Numbered from the stretch's first letter, positions 24,167-33,341 are shown. The stretch: 64,000 nt of DNA from Sphingomonas sp. PL-96 (GCF_020707215.1 NZ_JAJFET010000004.1:1-64000); one strand, 5' to 3'. Translations and numbers: made by a program. Notes: generated from the sequence alone by a model not told the origin.

Positions 24167-24952
24167 ATGTTCCTGAAGGGCAAGACTGCGATCGTTACTG
24201 GCTCGACCTCCGGCATCGGCCTGGCCATCGCCAAGGCGCTTGCCGCCGAGGGCGCAACGCTGGTGATCAACGGCTTTGGTGACGCAGAGGCGATCGAGCG
24301 TGAGCGCGCTGGCCTGGCAGCGCTGAGCGGGGGTGAGGCGCGCTACAATGCCGCCGACATGACCAAGCCCGACGAGATCGCGGCGATGGTGGATGGCACC
24401 GCGGCGGAGTTCGGCTCGGTCGACATCATCGTCAACAACGCCGGCATCCAGCACGTCGCCCCGATTGAGGAATTTCCGGTCGAGAAGTTCGACGCGATCC
24501 TCGCCATCAATCTGTCGTCCGCCTGGCACATGATGCGCGCGGCCGTCCCGCACATGAAGAAGCAGGGCTGGGGCCGGATCCTTTCCACCGCCTCCGCCCA
24601 CTCGCTGGTCGCGAGCCCCAACAAGTCCGCCTATGTCATGGCCAAGCACGGCATCGCCGGCCTCACCAAGACGATCGCGCTGGAGACGGCGACCGACGGC
24701 ATCACCGTCAACTGCATCTCGCCCGGCTATGTCTGGACGCCGCTGGTCGAGCAGCAGATCCCGGACACCATGAAGTCGCGCGGGATGACACGCGAGCAGG
24801 TGATGAACGACGTGCTGCTCGCCGCCCAGCCGACCAAGGAGTTCGTGACCTCCGAGCAGGTCGCCGCCTTTGCCCTGTATCTTTGCCGGGACGAGGCAAA
24901 GGCGATCACGGGCGCCAATCTTTCGATGGACGGCGGCTGGACCGCCGCCTGA
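24167..24952 (+). CDS. bdhA: 3-hydroxybutyrate dehydrogenase
   Basis: The 261-residue SDR closely follows D-3-hydroxybutyrate dehydrogenases: TGSTSGIGLAIAKALA at the N-terminus, NNAGIQHVAPIEEFP (the IQHVAP phrase is typical), catalytic Ser in STASAHSLVAS and Tyr-Lys in KSAYVMAKHG, CISPGYVWTPLVEQQIP, and a C-terminal GANLSMDGGWTA. It oxidises 3-hydroxybutyrate to acetoacetate in the cytoplasm. It is in an operon behind the patatin gene. Confidence 0.92.
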   Translation: MFLKGKTAIVTGSTSGIGLAIAKALAAEGATLVINGFGDAEAIERERAGLAALSGGEARYNAADMTKPDEIAAMVDGTAAEFGSVDIIVNNAGIQHVAPIEEFPVEKFDAILAINLSSAWHMMRAAVPHMKKQGWGRILSTASAHSLVASPNKSAYVMAKHGIAGLTKTIALETATDGITVNCISPGYVWTPLVEQQIPDTMKSRGMTREQVMNDVLLAAQPTKEFVTSEQVAAFALYLCRDEAKAITGANLSMDGGWTAA

Positions 24953-25020
24953 TGTCGCTTGCGTGCCGGGATCGAAGCGGCGAGCTTGTTCGTTCGACGC
25001 GAAGACCTGGGGGAGTGCGC

Positions 25021-25650
25021 ATGCGGGGCGGGTGGTGGACGGTGACGGCGGCGGCGCTGCTCGCAAGCGGATGCGCGCAAGGAAATGCGGACCGCCCCGC
25101 CCCCGCGGCACCCGCCACGCCGAACTGGCGCACCATGGCGACCTCGGCAGACCGCGAGCGGTTGCGCAACTGGCGCACGGCCTGGATGGCGGCGCTGGCG
25201 GCCGCGCGGGTTACCGACCGCAAGGCGGTTGCAGCCGAGGGCGCGCTGTTCGATCCCGATCGCGCGCTGCTCGACCCGCTGCCCCCGCCCGGTGCCTATC
25301 GCTGCCGCGTGTTCAAGCTCGGCACCGGTCGCGCCGCGACGCCGGGTTTCATCGCCTATCCCTTTTTCGACTGCCGCATCGATCGTGAGGGCGACGTGCT
25401 GAGCTTCTACAAGCACAGCGGATCGCAGCGGCCGGTCGGGCTGATCCTGCCGGATACCGAGGCGCGCGGCGTCTTTCTCGGCACGCTCATGCTCGGCGAT
25501 GAGACTGCTCCTCTCGACTATGGCCGCGACGCTGCCCGCGACATGGCCGGCCGGGTCGAGCGGGTTGCAGAGCGACGTTGGCGGGTGGTTCTGCCGTACC
25601 CGCGCTTCGAATCGACGCTGGACGTGATCGAACTGACCCCCGCGGGCTAA
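25021..25650 (+). CDS. DUF4893 lipoprotein
   Basis: The 209-residue protein has a lipobox signal (TAAALLASGC) and a DUF4893 domain (WRTMATSADRERLRNWRTAW, YRCRVFKLG, YPFFDCRIDREG). The two internal Cys (in YRCR and FDCR) may pair. The family is mostly sphingomonad, and its function is unknown. The ATG at 25021 is the only start giving a proper lipoprotein signal; the frame extends further upstream. It would sit in the periplasm, anchored to a membrane. Confidence 0.82.
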   Translation: MRGGWWTVTAAALLASGCAQGNADRPAPAAPATPNWRTMATSADRERLRNWRTAWMAALAAARVTDRKAVAAEGALFDPDRALLDPLPPPGAYRCRVFKLGTGRAATPGFIAYPFFDCRIDREGDVLSFYKHSGSQRPVGLILPDTEARGVFLGTLMLGDETAPLDYGRDAARDMAGRVERVAERRWRVVLPYPRFESTLDVIELTPAG

Positions 25651-25714
25651 GCCCTCCTGCTTGCCAAGCGCGGGGCGGCGTCGCAGGCTGTGTGACCGCA
25701 AGGGGGGATTGATC

Positions 25715-27034
25715 ATGCGTCCGTTGTTCGCCGCCGTTCTGCTCGCCACCGCCACGTCCGTCACGATGGTGCCCGCCGCTGCCGAACCGGTGCACGATGC
25801 CACGGCCGCCGAGCTGCCGCAGCTGATGACGCTTTATCGCGCGCTGCACGCCGCGCCCGAACTCAGCCGGCAGGAGGTGAAGAGCGCCGCCCGCATGGCC
25901 GCAGAGGCGCGCAAAGCGGGCTTCACCGTTACCGAAAAGGTCGGCGGCACCGGGGTCGTGGCAGTGCTGCGCAACGGCTCCGGCCCCACGCTGCTGATCC
26001 GGACCGACATGGACGGGCTGCCGGTGACCGAATCGACCGGCCTCCCCTTCGCCTCCAAGGTCCGCGCGACGACTGCGGACGGCGTGGAGACCGGCGTGAT
26101 GCACGCCTGCGGCCATGACACGCACATGGCGAGCTGGGTCGGCACGCTCCGCAACCTGGCGGCGATGAAGGGGCAATGGGCCGGAACGCTGGTGATGGTC
26201 GCGCAGCCGGCGGAGGAAGTGGGGCTCGGCGCGCAGGCGATGCTGGCCGACGGGCTCTACACACGCTTTCCCAAGCCCGATCATGCGATCGCCTTCCACG
26301 ACAGCGCCGGGCTGCAGGCGGGCGTGATCGGCGTCCATTCGGGCTTCACCTTTGCCAACGTCGACTCCGTGGACGTGGTGGTGCGTGGCGTCGGCGGCCA
26401 TGGCGCCTATCCCAGCACCACCAAGGACCCGATCGTCCTCGCGTCGCGCATCGTCGGTGCGCTCCAGACTCTGGTGTCGCGCGAACTTGATCCGCAGACC
26501 CCGGGCGTGGTGACGGTCGGCAGCTTCCACGCCGGCGCCAAGCACAACATCATCCCCGACGAGGCGAAGCTGCTGCTGACGGTGCGCAGCTACACCGACG
26601 ACTCGCGCAAGCAGCTGCTCGACGGCATCGCCCGGATCGCGCGCGGCGAAGCGATCGCGGCCGGCGTCCCCGAGGACCGCATGCCGACCGTGACGGTGGA
26701 GCAGACCTACACGCCAGCCACCTTCAACACCGAGCCGCTGTCGGGCGAGCTGCGCACCCTGTTCACCCAGCGGTTCGGCGAGGCGCGCGTGCGCGAGGTG
26801 CCGGCCACCATGGGCGGCGAGGACTTCAGCCGCTTCTATCTCGCCGACAAGTCGATCCAGAGCATGATCTTCTGGGTCGGCGGCGTGCCCACGGACAAAT
26901 GGGCCGCGGCGCAGGCAGGGGGTGCCGAGCTGCCCTCGCTCCACAGCGCCACCTGGGCACCCGATGCGGAGGCGGTGATCGGCACTGCCACCGAGGCGCT
27001 GACCGCCGCCGCCCTGAACGTGCTCAAGAAGTAG
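25715..27034 (+). CDS. M20-family amidohydrolase/aminoacylase, exported
   Basis: The 439-residue protein has a signal peptide (about residues 1-25), then the M20 dimetal core: [20 protein letters not shown] (metal His), [14 protein letters not shown] (catalytic and metal Glu), the dimerisation insert around [15 protein letters not shown], and MGGEDFSRF near the end. This subgroup (hippurate hydrolase, N-acyl-amino-acid or IAA-conjugate hydrolases) cleaves N-acyl amino acids. The signal peptide indicates periplasmic action. It stands alone, 65 bases after the DUF4893 gene, with a GGGGGGATTG stretch as a weak ribosome site. Confidence 0.88.
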   Translation: MRPLFAAVLLATATSVTMVPAAAEPVHDATAAELPQLMTLYRALHAAPELSRQEVKSAARMAAEARKAGFTVTEKVGGTGVVAVLRNGSGPTLLIRTDMDGLPVTESTGLPFASKVRATTADGVETGVMHACGHDTHMASWVGTLRNLAAMKGQWAGTLVMVAQPAEEVGLGAQAMLADGLYTRFPKPDHAIAFHDSAGLQAGVIGVHSGFTFANVDSVDVVVRGVGGHGAYPSTTKDPIVLASRIVGALQTLVSRELDPQTPGVVTVGSFHAGAKHNIIPDEAKLLLTVRSYTDDSRKQLLDGIARIARGEAIAAGVPEDRMPTVTVEQTYTPATFNTEPLSGELRTLFTQRFGEARVREVPATMGGEDFSRFYLADKSIQSMIFWVGGVPTDKWAAAQAGGAELPSLHSATWAPDAEAVIGTATEALTAAALNVLKK

Positions 27035-27161
27035 GAGAGCTGCCCCGGCGCCTTGCTTTTCGGCGGGCGTTCGCCTAAGCGCGCGCACTTGTCGTGCCGG
27101 GGTCATCCCTGGAGGCCCGGCCGGCGAAACTGGAACCAAGCGCATATATACGGAGACTGTG

Positions 27162-27779
27162 ATGAGCGACCAGCTTACGCTGTCGGCCGAGACGCGCGAT
27201 CGGGTTGGCAAGGGAGCCTCCCGTTTGCTTCGTCGCGAAGGCCGCGTGCCCGCCGTGATCTACGGCAACAAGGAAGAACCGACCCCGATCCACGTCAACG
27301 GCCGCGAACTGATGCGCCTGCTGATGACCGGTCACTTCATGAACTCGGTCGTGATGATCGATGCCGGCGGTTCGGTCATCCGCACGCTGCCCAAGGACGT
27401 GGCGTTCGACCCCGTCACCGACCAGCCGCTGCACGTCGACTTCCTGCGCATCGGCGAGCACTCGACCGTCACCGTCCAGGTGCCCGTCGTGTTCACCGAC
27501 GAGGAAGAAGCCCCCGGCCTCAAGCGCGGCGGCGTTCTGAACGTCGTCCGTCACGAGCTGGAGCTGGTGGTCGACGCGGCAAGCATCCCCGACCAGGTCG
27601 AAGTTTCGCTGAAGGGTGCCGAAGTCGGCGACTCGATCCACATCTCCGCCGTGACGCTGCCGCAGGGCGCGCAGTCGGCGATCGAGGATCGTGACTTCAC
27701 CATCGCGACGATCGTGGCGCCGTCGGCGCTCAAGTCGAGCGAAGGCGAGACCGAGGCGGCTGAGGGCGAGGGCGCCTGA
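27162..27779 (+). CDS. rplY: 50S ribosomal protein L25/Ctc
   Basis: The 205-residue protein is the long (Ctc) form of L25: an N-terminal 5S-rRNA-binding domain (about residues 1-95; [24 protein letters not shown] and PLHVDFLRI) and a C-terminal beta domain (about 100-190) with an acidic tail. A GTG one codon upstream is ignored in favour of the ATG at 27162. It is followed by an intrinsic terminator and then pth, the usual rplY-pth order. Confidence 0.95.
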   Translation: MSDQLTLSAETRDRVGKGASRLLRREGRVPAVIYGNKEEPTPIHVNGRELMRLLMTGHFMNSVVMIDAGGSVIRTLPKDVAFDPVTDQPLHVDFLRIGEHSTVTVQVPVVFTDEEEAPGLKRGGVLNVVRHELELVVDAASIPDQVEVSLKGAEVGDSIHISAVTLPQGAQSAIEDRDFTIATIVAPSALKSSEGETEAAEGEGA

Positions 27780-27811
27780 GCCCTTCGCTTTCCCGACATC
27801 GGTAAAGACTG

Positions 27812-27850
27812 CATCGCCTCCGCAACCTGTTGCGGGGGCGATGTTCTTTT
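27812..27850 (+). terminator. Intrinsic terminator after rplY
   Basis: CATCGCCTCCGCAA / TTGCGGGGGCGATG forms a 14-bp stem with one G-T pair and a CCTG loop, followed by TTCTTTT. It lies between rplY and pth and may attenuate read-through. Confidence 0.8.
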
Positions 27851-27874
27851 GGACACCCAAGCACGGGGACAGCC

Positions 27875-28447
27875 ATGCAGCTCTGGGTTGGCCTGGGCAA
27901 TCCCGGCCCGCAACATGCGATGCAGCGCCACAACGTCGGCTTCATGGCCGTCGATGCGATCGGCGAAGTGCACGGCTTCTCGCCGCCCAAAAAGGCGTTC
28001 CAGGGCTGGGTGCAGGAAGGCCGCATCGGTGCGAGCAAGCTCCTGCTGCTCAAGCCCGGCACCTATATGAACGAGACCGGGCGGTCGGTCGGGGAAGCGA
28101 TGCGCTTCTACAAGCTGGCGCCCGAGGACGTGACGCTGTTTCACGACGAGCTCGACCTGGTGCCCTTCAAGGTCAAGGTTAAGACGGGCGGCGGTGCGGC
28201 CGGCCACAACGGGCTGCGCTCGACCGACCAGCACATCGGCAACGCGTATCGCCGCGTGCGGCTCGGCATCGGCCATCCGGGGCACAAGGACCGCGTGACC
28301 GGCTATGTGCTCGGCAACTATGCCAAGGCCGAAATCGACGATCTGTCGGACATGCTGGGCGCGGTCGCGGCCGAGGCCGAATGGCTGGCGCGCGGCGATG
28401 ACGTCCGCTTCATGAACGAGGTCGCGCTGCGGCTGCAGCGGGATTAA
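27875..28447 (+). CDS. pth: Peptidyl-tRNA hydrolase
   Basis: The 190-residue protein is a complete Pth: GLGNPGPQHAMQRHNVGFM (with the catalytic His), LLLKPGTYMNETGRSV, LFHDELDLVPFKVKVKTGGG and GHNGLRS are all in place. It releases tRNA from peptidyl-tRNA that has dropped off the ribosome. The ATG at 27875 gives the family-standard start MQLWVGLGNPG. It is followed 9 bases later by a 2OG oxygenase gene, probably co-transcribed. Confidence 0.96.
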   Translation: MQLWVGLGNPGPQHAMQRHNVGFMAVDAIGEVHGFSPPKKAFQGWVQEGRIGASKLLLLKPGTYMNETGRSVGEAMRFYKLAPEDVTLFHDELDLVPFKVKVKTGGGAAGHNGLRSTDQHIGNAYRRVRLGIGHPGHKDRVTGYVLGNYAKAEIDDLSDMLGAVAAEAEWLARGDDVRFMNEVALRLQRD

Positions 28448-28456
28448 GGAGGCGCC

Positions 28457-29062
28457 ATGCCCATTCGTCACCTTTTCACCACGCCGCTCTACCAGGAGCA
28501 GATCGACCAGCCCGAACTGATCGCCGAACTGGAGGAGAGCGTCCGCGCGCTGGCGGAGGAAGACGTGGCCGGTCGGCGCTGGTCGCGCGAGCATCGCTAT
28601 CGCGGCTACACCAGCTATGCCTCGCTCGACGACCTGCCGATCCGCGACCCGGCCTTTGCCGATCTCAAGCGCCTGCTCGATCGCCATGTCGCGCGCTTTG
28701 CAGAGGCGTGCGCGATGGATCTGGGCGGCCGCAAGCTCAAGCTCGACAGCCTGTGGGTGAACCTGCTCAAGCCCGGCGGCGGCCATTCGGGGCATATCCA
28801 CCCGCACAGCGTCGTGTCCGGAACCGTCTATGTCGCAGTGCCCGAGGGAGCCGGCGGGCTCAAACTGGAGGACCCGCGCCTCGCACGGCTGATGGCGGCC
28901 CCGCCACGCCGCGCGGACGCGCCCGAAACCCTCGCCACCTTTGTCGAGGTGAACCCACAGCCCGGCACCATCCTGCTGTGGGAAAGCTGGCTGCGGCACG
29001 AGGTCATGCCCCATGCCGGCAAGGGCGAGCGGATCAGCGTGAGCTTCAACTACCGCTGGTGA
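28457..29062 (+). CDS. Putative 2OG-Fe(II) oxygenase (TIGR02466-like)
   Basis: The 201-residue protein fits the family of putative 2OG-Fe(II) oxygenases described as TIGR02466: LFTTPLYQEQI at the start, WVNLLKPGGGHSGHIHPHSV with the iron-binding His residues, GTILLWESWLRHEV with the distal His, and RISVSFNYRW (Arg for 2-oxoglutarate) at the end. The family is usually about 200 residues, as here; the substrate is unknown, with a protein or small-molecule hydroxylase possible. GGAGG precedes the ATG. Confidence 0.85.
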   Translation: MPIRHLFTTPLYQEQIDQPELIAELEESVRALAEEDVAGRRWSREHRYRGYTSYASLDDLPIRDPAFADLKRLLDRHVARFAEACAMDLGGRKLKLDSLWVNLLKPGGGHSGHIHPHSVVSGTVYVAVPEGAGGLKLEDPRLARLMAAPPRRADAPETLATFVEVNPQPGTILLWESWLRHEVMPHAGKGERISVSFNYRW

Positions 29063-29063
29063 C

Positions 29064-29089
29064 GGAACGTCCGGGCAGGCTGGTCGGTT
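29064..29089 (+). promoter_or_regulatory. EcfG-type promoter for the 38-residue protein
   Basis: GGAAC-N17-GGTT starts one base after the 2OG-oxygenase stop codon and lies 32 bases before the ATG at 29122. The -35 box is exact; the -10 box differs by one base. Confidence 0.45.
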
Positions 29090-29121
29090 GAGGGGGAACC
29101 CGAGCGTGAAAGGACCAAGCC

Positions 29122-29238
29122 ATGATCCAGGATCCGAACTCCGACGACCAGTCCACCGAGAACCAGAACGAGGACGAGCTGGAAGAAGCGCAGGCCGAGG
29201 CCGCCGAAGAACGCGAGGAAGAAGGCGGCTATCAATAA
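29122..29238 (+). CDS. 38-residue very acidic protein
   Basis: The frame encodes MIQDPNSDDQSTENQNEDEL followed by EEAQAEAAEEREEEGGYQ, almost all acidic or polar, with AAAGGACC as ribosome site. No family is recognised and it should be disordered or a single helix. It has its own EcfG-like promoter and is followed 40 bases later by another small gene. The compositional bias and the ribosome site support it as real. Confidence 0.55.
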   Translation: MIQDPNSDDQSTENQNEDELEEAQAEAAEEREEEGGYQ

Positions 29239-29278
29239 GCCGCCGCACCTGTTGCAACGCTGACCGGAAGCATTTTTC

Positions 29279-29581
29279 ATGAGCCATACGCCGCCCGTCC
29301 CCGACGCCAACCAGTCGCCCTATCCGCGCCAGGCGCCGCCCCCGCCCCCACCGGCGCTTGCGGAAACCCAGGCCCGCGCCGCCGATCGCGCGGCGCAGCA
29401 GGCCGCCGCAGAGAAGGTCCAAGCGGAGCGCGAACGCGAGCGCAACGTGATCCTGGCGACGGTGGCGGGTGTCGGCATCGGCGTGCTCGCCGTGGGTGGC
29501 CTGCTGCTGCTGTCGCGCGACAGCGAAGCCCCCAAGGCGAAGAAGAAGGCTAGGCGCAAGAAGGTCGCGAAGAAGGCGTAA
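29279..29581 (+). CDS. Small single-pass membrane protein with Pro-rich N-terminus and Lys-rich tail
   Basis: The 100-residue product has a Pro-rich start (YPRQAPPPPPPALAET), an Ala/Glu/Arg helix (about residues 30-55), one transmembrane helix (NVILATVAGVGIGVLAVGGL, about 56-77) and a basic tail (KKKARRKKVAKKA). The charge pattern predicts a cytoplasmic C-terminus. No family is recognised. It probably forms a unit with the preceding 38-residue gene. Confidence 0.65.
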   Translation: MSHTPPVPDANQSPYPRQAPPPPPPALAETQARAADRAAQQAAAEKVQAERERERNVILATVAGVGIGVLAVGGLLLLSRDSEAPKAKKKARRKKVAKKA

Positions 29582-29610
29582 GGGGCCACCGGCCCCGCTT
29601 ACGCCGTCCT

Positions 29611-29733
29611 CCAACCACCCGTTCGTCCTGAGTAGCCGTTGAGCGAAGTCGGAATGGCGTATCGAAGGACCCGCGCTTCGATACGGAGCTTCGACAAGCG
29701 CAGCCCCTACTCAGCACGAACGGTGGTGGTTGG
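29611..29733. repeat. Intergenic palindromic repeat, family A copy 2
   Basis: CCAACCACCCGTTCGTCCTG at one end and its near inverted repeat ending GTGGTGGTTGG at the other enclose GTATCGAAGGAC and CTTCGATACGGAG. The whole element can fold into one long imperfect hairpin. It shares the core with copies 1, 3 and 4. Confidence 0.75.
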
Positions 29734-29772
29734 GGCTGCCTCCCCACGAGCTCCAACCGGCCGCCGTCCCCT

Positions 29773-29847
29773 CCCCGTCCGTTTCGAGTAGCCGTCGATC
29801 TTGTCGAGACGGCGTATCGGCAAGCGCTAGCGACAAACGGGTGGGGA
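29773..29847. repeat. Intergenic palindromic repeat, family A copy 3 (short)
   Basis: CCCCGTCCGTTTCGAGTAG through CGACAAACGGGTGGGG, with the core GTCGAGACGGCGTATCGG. It is a shortened copy lying 40 bases after copy 2, giving a tandem pair in the gap before ychF. The rest of this 362-base gap holds no gene that I can see. Confidence 0.65.
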
Positions 29848-29943
29848 TTCTCCAGCCCGCCCGCCCCAGCCCCATCTGGTCAACAAGCCTCGAACCGCCT
29901 ATGCGGCGGCTTCACCTTCACCAACGGGATCGAAGAACCGGAC

Positions 29944-31044
29944 ATGGGTTTCCGCTGCGGCATCGTCGGGCTTCCGAACGTCGGCAAGTCCACTCTTTTC
30001 AACGCGCTGACCCAGACGGCAGCGGCGCAGGCGGCAAACTATCCGTTCTGCACCATCGAGCCGAACGTCGGGAACGTCGCCGTGCCCGACGAGCGGCTGG
30101 AGCAGCTCGCCGCCATCGCCGGCTCGCAGAAGATCATCGAGACCCAGCTGGGCTTCGTCGACATCGCCGGCCTGGTGCGCGGCGCGTCGAAAGGCGAGGG
30201 CCTGGGCAACCAGTTCCTTGGCAACATTCGTGAGGTGGACGCGATCGTCCACGTCCTGCGCTGCTTCGAAAACGACGACATCCAGCACGTCGACAACAAG
30301 GTCGACCCGATCGCCGACGCAGAAACCGTCGAGACCGAGCTGATGCTCTCCGACCTGGAGAGCCTGGAAAAGCGCGTCCCCAACCTCGTCAAGAAGGGCC
30401 AGCAGGGCGACAAGGAGGCCAAGATCGGCGCCTCCGTGCTCGGCCAGGCGCTCGAACTGCTGCGCGAGGGCAAGCCTGCCCGCCTCACCCAGCCCAAGGA
30501 CGAGGAGGAAGCCCGCGTCTTCGCCCAGGCGCAGTTGCTCACCGCCAAGCCGGTGCTCTACGTCTGCAACGTGAACGAAGAGGACGCGGCCGAGGGCAAT
30601 GCGCTCTCTGCCAAGGTGTTCGAGAAGGCCGCCGCCGAAGGCGCGCAGGCGGTCGTCGTGTCCGCTGCGATCGAAGCCGAGATCGCCACCATGGACCCCG
30701 CCGACCGCCAGGAGTTCCTGAGCGACCTGGGCCTGACGGAGACCGGCCTCGCCCGCGTGATCCGCGCCGGCTACAAGCTGCTCAACCTGCTGACCTTCTT
30801 TACGGTCGGCCCCAAGGAAGCGCGCGCCTGGACCGTCGAAGCCGGTGCCAAGGCACCGCAGGCGGCAGGCGAGATCCACACCGACTTCGAACGCGGCTTC
30901 ATCCGTGCCGAAACCATCGCCTATGACGACTATGTCGCCTGCAAGGGCGAAGCGGGTGCGCGGGATGCGGGCAAGCTGCGCCAGGAAGGCAAGGAATATG
31001 TCGTCCACGACGGCGACGTGATGTTGTTCCGCTTCAACGTGTGA
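29944..31044 (+). CDS. ychF: Redox-regulated ATPase YchF
   Basis: The 366-residue protein is a complete YchF/Ola1: P-loop GLPNVGKST (about residues 8-16), G3 region DIAGLVRGASKGEGLGNQF, a coiled-coil helical insert (about 130-180) and the C-terminal TGS domain (about 280-366; TVGPKEARAWTVEAGAKAP). YchF binds ATP in preference to GTP and associates with ribosomes; it negatively affects oxidative-stress defence in other bacteria. It is a single gene, preceded by two family A repeats. Confidence 0.96.
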   Translation: MGFRCGIVGLPNVGKSTLFNALTQTAAAQAANYPFCTIEPNVGNVAVPDERLEQLAAIAGSQKIIETQLGFVDIAGLVRGASKGEGLGNQFLGNIREVDAIVHVLRCFENDDIQHVDNKVDPIADAETVETELMLSDLESLEKRVPNLVKKGQQGDKEAKIGASVLGQALELLREGKPARLTQPKDEEEARVFAQAQLLTAKPVLYVCNVNEEDAAEGNALSAKVFEKAAAEGAQAVVVSAAIEAEIATMDPADRQEFLSDLGLTETGLARVIRAGYKLLNLLTFFTVGPKEARAWTVEAGAKAPQAAGEIHTDFERGFIRAETIAYDDYVACKGEAGARDAGKLRQEGKEYVVHDGDVMLFRFNV

Positions 31045-31064
31045 GCCGTACGCCAACGCGATGA

Positions 31065-31160
31065 GGGTGCCCCTGCGCAGGCCGGGGCCAGGGTTCCAAG
31101 CGAGGGCGGCAGTTGTGGCCCTGGGCTCCTGCCTGCGCAGGAGCCCGGCTGCGTTCCGCA
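31065..31160. repeat. Intergenic repeat, family B copy 1
   Basis: GGGTGCCCCTGCGCAGGCC at one end and CTGGGCTCCTGCCTGCGCAG at the other bracket a GCCAGGGTTCCAAGC core. The same modules, CCTGCGCAGG and GCCCAGGG(TTCC), recur in copies 2 and 3. Confidence 0.7.
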
Positions 31161-31265
31161 GACGGGCAGAGAGTAACGACGCCCGCCTTCGCTGGCAGTA
31201 CGAAGAGCGGCCATGCGAAGCGCCGTTGTCATATTCCTGCCGCCGAGCGGCGCGATGGCGGGGCC

Positions 31266-32549
31266 ATGTTCAAGACTCGCCTCCTTGCCGCGTTGCTGGC
31301 AGCCGCCGCTTTTCCTGCCGCTGCGCAGACCACCCAGCCGGTTGCCCCTGCACAAGCCGCCACCGCCCAGGCGGAGGCCCGCGCGCCCGTCACCATCCTG
31401 GTGTCGATCGATGGCTTTCGTCCCGACTATCTGGCCCGCGGCGTGACGCCGGTGCTGTCGCGCCTCGCCGCTACCGGCGTGACCGGGCCGATGCACCCCT
31501 CCTTCCCGTCCAAGACCTTTCCCAATCACTGGACGCTGGTGACCGGCGTGCGCCCCGACCGCCACGGCATCGTCGCCAACCGGATGGAGGACCCGGCCGA
31601 CCCCAAGAACGTCTTCACCATGACGTCGGACGAGCCGGAGTGGTGGAACGCGGCCGAGCCGATCTGGGTCGCCGCGGAAAAGGCAGGCATCCGCACCGCC
31701 ACGCAATTCTGGCCTGGCTCCAATGTCGCGATCGGCGGCACCCGCGCCGCAGAGTGGCCGCACGAGATCACCGGCGGCACCCGGCCTTCGGACTGGCAGC
31801 AGTATAATGAGGCGATCAGCCCGACTCAGCGCGTCAACGGCGTGCTCGACTGGCTGCGCCGTCCCGCCGCCATTCGCCCGCGCCTGCTTACGCTCTATTT
31901 TGAGGCGGTGGACACGGCCGGACACCGCTTCGGCCCGGACTCGGCCGAGGTCAACGCAGCCATCACGGGCGTGGACGCCTCCATCGGCGCGCTGGTCGAC
32001 GGGCTCGCCGCGCTGGGACAGCCTGCCAACCTGGTGATCGTCGCCGATCACGGCATGGCCGCTACCAGCAGCGAGCGCGCCGTTGCGCTCGATAAGATCG
32101 CCGACCCGGCCCTCTACCATGTCGTGGAGGCCGGACCCTATGCGAGCCTGACACCGCTGCCCGGCAAGGAGGCCGCGGTGGAACAGGCGCTGCTCAAGCC
32201 CCACGCGCACATGCAATGCTGGCGCAAGGGAGAGATCCCCGCCCGCTTCCACTATGGCCGCAATCCGCGCGTGCCGGCGATCCTGTGCCTGGCCGAAACC
32301 GGCTGGCAGGTGCTGCCGACCACGCCCGACAGGCCGCAGACCGGCGGCAACCACGGCTTTGACAACATGGCGCCCGAGATGGCTGCGCTGTTTATCGCCA
32401 ACGGCCCGGCCTTTGCGAGCGGACGCACGCTGCCGGGCTTCGACAATGTCGACGTCTATCCGCTGCTGCGCGACCTGATCGGCCTGCCGGCCGCAGCGGG
32501 CGTGGACGGTACCGACGCCCCGTTCCGCAGCGTGCGCAAGGCGCAGTGA
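31266..32549 (+). CDS. Ectonucleotide pyrophosphatase/phosphodiesterase, exported
   Basis: The 427-residue protein has a signal peptide (about residues 1-20) and the NPP/alkaline-phosphatase-superfamily core: LVSIDGFRPDYL (metal Asp), SKTFPNHWTLVTG (nucleophile Thr), VDTAGHRFGPDS, VIVADHGMA and GNHGFDNMAPEM (metal His/Asp). It hydrolyses phosphodiester or pyrophosphate bonds of nucleotides or lysophospholipids in the periplasm. The ATG at 31266 gives the signal peptide; the upstream frame runs through repeat B1. I see no Pho box before it. Confidence 0.9.
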   Translation: MFKTRLLAALLAAAAFPAAAQTTQPVAPAQAATAQAEARAPVTILVSIDGFRPDYLARGVTPVLSRLAATGVTGPMHPSFPSKTFPNHWTLVTGVRPDRHGIVANRMEDPADPKNVFTMTSDEPEWWNAAEPIWVAAEKAGIRTATQFWPGSNVAIGGTRAAEWPHEITGGTRPSDWQQYNEAISPTQRVNGVLDWLRRPAAIRPRLLTLYFEAVDTAGHRFGPDSAEVNAAITGVDASIGALVDGLAALGQPANLVIVADHGMAATSSERAVALDKIADPALYHVVEAGPYASLTPLPGKEAAVEQALLKPHAHMQCWRKGEIPARFHYGRNPRVPAILCLAETGWQVLPTTPDRPQTGGNHGFDNMAPEMAALFIANGPAFASGRTLPGFDNVDVYPLLRDLIGLPAAAGVDGTDAPFRSVRKAQ

Positions 32550-32559
32550 CGCGCTGTGC

Positions 32560-32593
32560 CGGGAGGGTCCAGGCTTCGGCCTAAGCCCTCCCG
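32560..32593. terminator. Hairpin between convergent genes
   Basis: CGGGAGGG / CCCTCCCG outer stem, a 3x3 internal loop, and an inner AGGC-TTCG-GCCT stem-tetraloop lie between the pyrophosphatase stop and the lipoprotein stop. The partial T richness after it (GCTTGTGT) suggests a bidirectional terminator. Confidence 0.6.
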
Positions 32594-32599
32594 CTTGTG

Positions 32600-33268
32600 T
32601 CAGTTCGGCCGCGACCCGCCGCGACCGCTGGAGCGGGGGCCGCCCGAGCGGCCGCCCTGACCACCCCAGCGCTGCCCGGAGCGACCGCCGCGATCGCCCC
32701 AGTTCTGGCTTGGCCGGCCCGCAGGACGCGCCTCACTGCCGGCGGGGCGACCGGGACGCTGCGCGCCGGAACCGCCCTGCGGCGGGCGCGAGCCGGGTAC
32801 CCAGGCGCCGGGTCGGCCCGGGCGGACGCCCGGCCGATATTCGCCACCTTGCCCCGGGCGGACCGCGGGGCGACCGTCGCCCGGACGACCGGGGCGCACG
32901 CCCGGACGGCCGTTGCCGGGGCGGAAGTCGTTCCAGTTGCTGCCTGGCCGGCCTTCCCCGCGCCAGCCTTCGCGGCGGCCCTCCCAATAGCGGCGCTGGC
33001 CGTCGTTCCAGCGATGCGGGCGCCGGTAGCGATCATAGACGTAATAGCCGGTGCCCGGATAATAATAGTCGCCGTACCAGCCCCAATAGGGCGAGCCGAA
33101 GCCGCTGCCATAGCCGTAGCCATAACCGTCGTAATAGGGATCGTAATAGCCGGCCGAGCCATAGCCCACCGACATGCCGCCATAGCCATAATCGTCATAG
33201 GCGCAGGCGCTGACGCCCAGGCCCGCCGCCGCGATCAGCGCCAAAGTACGGATGCGCTTCAGAAACAT
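32600..33268 (-). CDS. Gly/Tyr-then-Arg/Pro/Gly-rich lipoprotein
   Basis: The 222-residue protein has a lipobox signal (AAAGLGVSAC), a Tyr/Gly/Asp segment (DDYGYGGMSVGYGSAGYYDP, about residues 24-75), a conserved-looking aromatic stretch (YVYDRYRRPHRWNDGQRRYW), then a long Arg/Pro/Gly tail (GRPGVRPGRPG repeats) and a basic RGG-like end. It is probably an envelope lipoprotein; the function is unknown. The ATG at 33268 follows GGAG and gives the signal peptide. An exact EcfG consensus promoter lies 73 bases upstream. Confidence 0.78.
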   Translation of the reverse strand: MFLKRIRTLALIAAAGLGVSACAYDDYGYGGMSVGYGSAGYYDPYYDGYGYGYGSGFGSPYWGWYGDYYYPGTGYYVYDRYRRPHRWNDGQRRYWEGRREGWRGEGRPGSNWNDFRPGNGRPGVRPGRPGDGRPAVRPGQGGEYRPGVRPGRPGAWVPGSRPPQGGSGAQRPGRPAGSEARPAGRPSQNWGDRGGRSGQRWGGQGGRSGGPRSSGRGGSRPN

Positions 33269-33341
33269 GGGAAAAACTCCCGAATAGAGATGAACCGTTG
33301 ATCGCAGGAAGCGGTTGAACGGAGCGTGAACTATTCGGAAC

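Noticed and set aside
31045..31265. N-terminal extension of the nucleotide pyrophosphatase to 31113
   Set aside because: The extra 51 codons read through repeat B1 and give no signal peptide; the ATG at 31266 does.
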